From Rodentolepis nana (taxonomy: Eukaryota > Platyhelminthes > Cestoda > Cyclophyllidea > Hymenolepididae): 10,461 nt of DNA. The position numbers were made by a program, and so were the translations under genes. The stretch covers positions 1-10,461 of the forward strand of contig UZAE01002061.1 in the NCBI GenBank assembly GCA_900617975.1, given 5' to 3'. Below are positions 8,362 through 10,461 of the stretch, piece by piece. How positions within the stretch are numbered: the stretch's first letter is position 1; each line of letters opens with the position of its first letter. The notes beneath the pieces are model-generated. The model was not told the DNA's origin, searched no databases, and saw only the letters and a list, made by a program, of their open reading frames with translations.

Positions 8362-8648
8362 CAGCTAAGCTATAGCTCAGCTATAAAGAAAACAGACGTG
8401 TAGCACGGAGCGCGTTTACCAGCTAAGCTATAGCCCAGCTATAAGGAAAACAGACGTGTAGCACGGAGCACGCTTATTCAGTACGGATTCAGACGTGTAG
8501 CACGGAGCACGTTTTTTCAGTACGGGTATCAGACGTGTAGCACGGAGCACGTCTATTCAGTGAGCATATTACGAACCAGCTAAGCTATAGCCCAGCTATA
8601 AAGGAAACAGACCGAAACTAGCTAAGCTATAGCCCAGCTATAAAGGAA
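8362..8648 (+). repeat. family 2: palindromic AGCTAAGCTATAGC repeat, four copies
   Basis: Copies of CAGCTAAGCTATAGCYCAGC, followed by TATAARGRAAACAGAC, start at 8362, 8420, 8577 and about 8619. Each contains the perfect palindrome GCTATAGC inside a longer imperfect palindrome with AGCT ends, so each could extrude a hairpin. They alternate with family 3 units. Confidence 0.8.
8393..8561 (+). repeat. family 3: CAGACGTGTAGCACGGAGCA repeat, four copies
   Basis: Units start at 8393, 8451, 8490 and 8530 and read CAGACGTGTAGCACGGAGCA then CGTTTATTCAGT with few changes. The last three are spaced 39-40 bases. The first two are separated by a family 2 unit. Degraded relatives continue at about 8650 and 8692. 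Confidence 0.8.
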
Positions 8649-8707
8649 ACAGACGATAATTCGGAACACGTATATTCAGTCACGTAATGATCAGAAAAGT
8701 GTGCACG

Positions 8708-8782
8708 GAGCACGTTTATTCAGGACGTATCTTGCGGATCAAGTGGGAGCACGTTTATTCAGGACGTATATTGCGGATCAAG
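8708..8782 (+). repeat. family 3 variant, two tandem 39-bp copies
   Basis: GAGCACGTTTATTCAGGACG followed by TATMTTGCGGATCAAG occurs at 8708 and 8747. The first half is the family 3 core; the second half (TTGCGGATCAAG) is found only here, so the unit has been re-formed from old and new parts. Confidence 0.75.
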
Positions 8783-8828
8783 CGTACACGCAAGGAGCTA
8801 CTCATGATCAGGATGGGGATTAGGTTAA

Positions 8829-8861
8829 ACAAACAGTGGTTGATGATTGGTCACTGTTTGT
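8829..8861 (+). repeat. 10-bp perfect inverted repeat (hairpin)
   Basis: ACAAACAGTG (8829-8838) and CACTGTTTGT (8852-8861) are exact reverse complements separated by 13 bases. This sits at the left edge of the family 4 array. The right arm recurs at 8896-8905 in the next unit. Confidence 0.75.
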
Positions 8862-9151
8862 ACGGTCGCTGCACACAGAGGTTCTAGTGATTGGCCACTG
8901 TTTGTACGGTCGCTGCACACAGAGTTGGCCGTACCTCCCAATCCTGGCAGCAGACATGCAGGCATACGATGCACTGTACGGTCGCTGCACACAGAGTTGT
9001 ACGGCCGCACCTCCCTCCTGGTCGCTGCACACAGAGTTGTACGGCCGCACCTCCCAATCGTACGGTCGCTGCACACAGAGTTGTACGGCCGCACCTCCCA
9101 ATCCTGGCGAGCAGACATGTAAGCATACGATGACGCACACAGCGATAACGT
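8839..9151 (+). repeat. family 4: GGTCGCTGCACACAGAG array, five copies with nested spacer
   Basis: The core GGTCGCTGCACACAGAG occurs at 8864, 8908, 8980, 9020 and 9064. Most copies are followed by TTGTACGGCCGCACCTCCCA. Two related units lie to the left in which the core is preceded by TGATTGGYCACTGTTTGTAC. A block CCTGGC..AGCAGACATG then YARGCATACGATG follows the second and fifth copies, giving a higher-order pattern. Spacings are 44, 72, 40 and 44, not multiples of three. All frames stay open here simply because the unit is GC-rich and lacks most stops. Confidence 0.85.
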
Positions 9152-10360
9152 GTCCCGCAATTTCATTACAGACTCCATTATAAATTAGCACAATTCTAGA
9201 GCACATCAACTTTTCTGATACCCTAACACTTTTACGACGGCTAATTTCATTGTTAGAAAGCAAAAAATGCGGCTGCCTGAGCAGCAAATTCACAAAAAGC
9301 TAGTAGTGGTTGTGGTCATTGATCCGAAGTCGTCAACGCGGGATAAAGTTACTTACAAAACTTAGGAAAAGTCAAAATGGACAATTGTGTGAATACATGG
9401 GAGGCAACATTAGAGTTAGTGGGGAGTCTGAATTGAAGTACTTGGCGCCACACAGCTGTGGCATTTCAAGAAACAACTTTATGGAAGTAAGATGGCTATC
9501 AATTTCGAAAAAATATTTATCCTTAATCATATAAAATGGAGGACTGAAATTAAGTACTAAAATCCATCTTACCGAACAAGCAGCCCTTAAAATGAGATTA
9601 TCAGGCTTTGCGGAAACAGATTTTAAGGCGTGGTTATGGGATGCTAATGACTTTATAAAAATCGTTGTGGCTGCCCAATTTTCTATTCTTCTCTGCCGGT
9701 TTCAACTACACTTACTTCATTGAAGTTCCCTTGAATGCATGATATCGGATAGAAGAATTCTTGAATGAACGACACCATGATTTGCAACTTATAAATTTTT
9801 AGCTATTCATATATGGGGAAATGAAAGGAAGGAATATGTTGACAAAGTATTTCTTAGGTCCATAAAGACAATAAATGAAAAATTTTTTATATTAATAAAC
9901 CATATGATCATAATGCTGAAGTGCGCTTTTTATTGAATGCAACTATTTCAGTGCAATCGATAGGTTTTTAAATATTTGCAGCAATCCATTCTTTGCTAAC
10001 CCACATAATTGTTGATCTTTCCTTCGTTGCTGTTCGTCTGACTTCCCAAAAAATACTTAAAACTCGATCGAATTTCACGGTATTACATTTTCCGTCTTAC
10101 TCCTTCATTCCTCCTGCATTCGTGTCCAACTCACTTCGTTGGTTCATTTCTCGTCTTATGAGGTATTCAAAAGTACTTAAACTGGCTAGGTCGGTACTAT
10201 CGGGGTTTTCCGAAAATTTCTTGTCATGACACTACTTTTGGAACCAAATAATAATTATATGGTTCAGTGCATTACTGACGAAAGAGGTCAAGTCGCTTAT
10301 ACATATAGAGAATGGCTCGGAAAGGCATTTAAAGTTACTGTCTACTATGCTCGAACTTTT
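9152..10360. other. unassigned intergenic sequence
   Basis: AT-rich DNA with two short plus-strand ORFs (9310-9534, 9993-10229) whose translations show no domain, motif or composition typical of a real protein. I see no exon, RNA gene or terminal repeats that would frame the tandem-repeat block as one mobile element. Confidence 0.5.
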
Positions 10361-10461
10361 TTATTTCAAATGGCAGGCTTTATGATATTTATCATCAGCC
10401 CTTAATATTTGACTTCAGCTTCCCCCAAGAGGGGGGGGGGGTATGTATATTGCAGTTAATT
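10361..10461 (-). mobile_element. interspersed retroelement fragment, copy 2 (cut by window end)
   Basis: The minus strand ends in AAAGCCTGCCATTTGAAATA then AA, matching copy 1 at 4289-4305 exactly over 17 bases. An A/T-rich hairpin (10382-10395) and GGGCTGATG correspond to copy 1 GGGCTAATG. Identity over the first 60 or so bases is high and then fades. An 11-G run (10431-10441, C on the element strand) may correspond to the shorter six-base run in copy 1. The element continues beyond the window. Confidence 0.55.

Noticed and set aside
8687..8887. Plus-strand ORF with an internal peptide repeat (EHVYSGRILRIK)
   Set aside because: The peptide repeat is just the 39-bp tandem repeat translated; there is no splice or start context and no domain.
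8820..9293. Long overlapping ORFs on both strands over the 44-bp array
   Set aside because: All frames stay open because the repeat unit lacks stops; unit lengths of 40, 44 and 72 are not multiples of three, so no frame is conserved between copies.

Overview
This window looks like nuclear DNA from a multicellular animal. It is AT-rich, has GT-AG introns behind pyrimidine-rich acceptors, and is mostly non-coding. Very short introns (about 35 and 69 nt) beside introns over 1 kb, plus abundant retroelement and minisatellite debris, would suit a parasitic flatworm such as a tapeworm. That placement is inference; nothing in the window fixes the species.

The one gene I recognise is the 3' part of a plus-strand gene encoding a FHIP1-type protein (FTS- and Hook-interacting protein, formerly FAM160A). 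Its best-supported exons are 2961-3820, 3890-4079 and 5787-6271 (stop at 6269-6271). Two further upstream exons, 1643-1725 and 2821-2925, are proposed from splice-site phase. Joined, these give about 573 codons of C-terminal protein. The conserved N-terminal helical domain of the family is not visible and probably lies upstream of base 1. FHIP proteins work with Hook adaptors and AKTIP (FTS) to attach dynein to endosomes.

Region by region: 1-905 carries decayed minus-strand coding sequence with a CCHC zinc-knuckle remnant, probably a dead retroelement gag. 906-1642 has nothing I can assign. 1643-6271 is the FHIP1-like gene; its 1.7-kb last intron holds a minus-strand interspersed element (about 4280-4612) with a TAAA-type tail. 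6272-8150 is intergenic, with possible poly(A) signals, a small minus-strand coding relic near 7500-7700 and a run of 14 G. 8158-9151 is a composite block of at least five short tandem-repeat families. 9152-10360 is unassigned, and 10361-10461 is a second copy of the intronic element, cut by the window end.

There is no sign of bacterial operons, CRISPR, tRNA or rRNA. The most noteworthy points are the likely 35-nt mini-intron that hides the true reading frame of the FHIP1 gene, the conserved 3' hairpin shared by the two dispersed repeat copies, and the unusual patchwork minisatellite.
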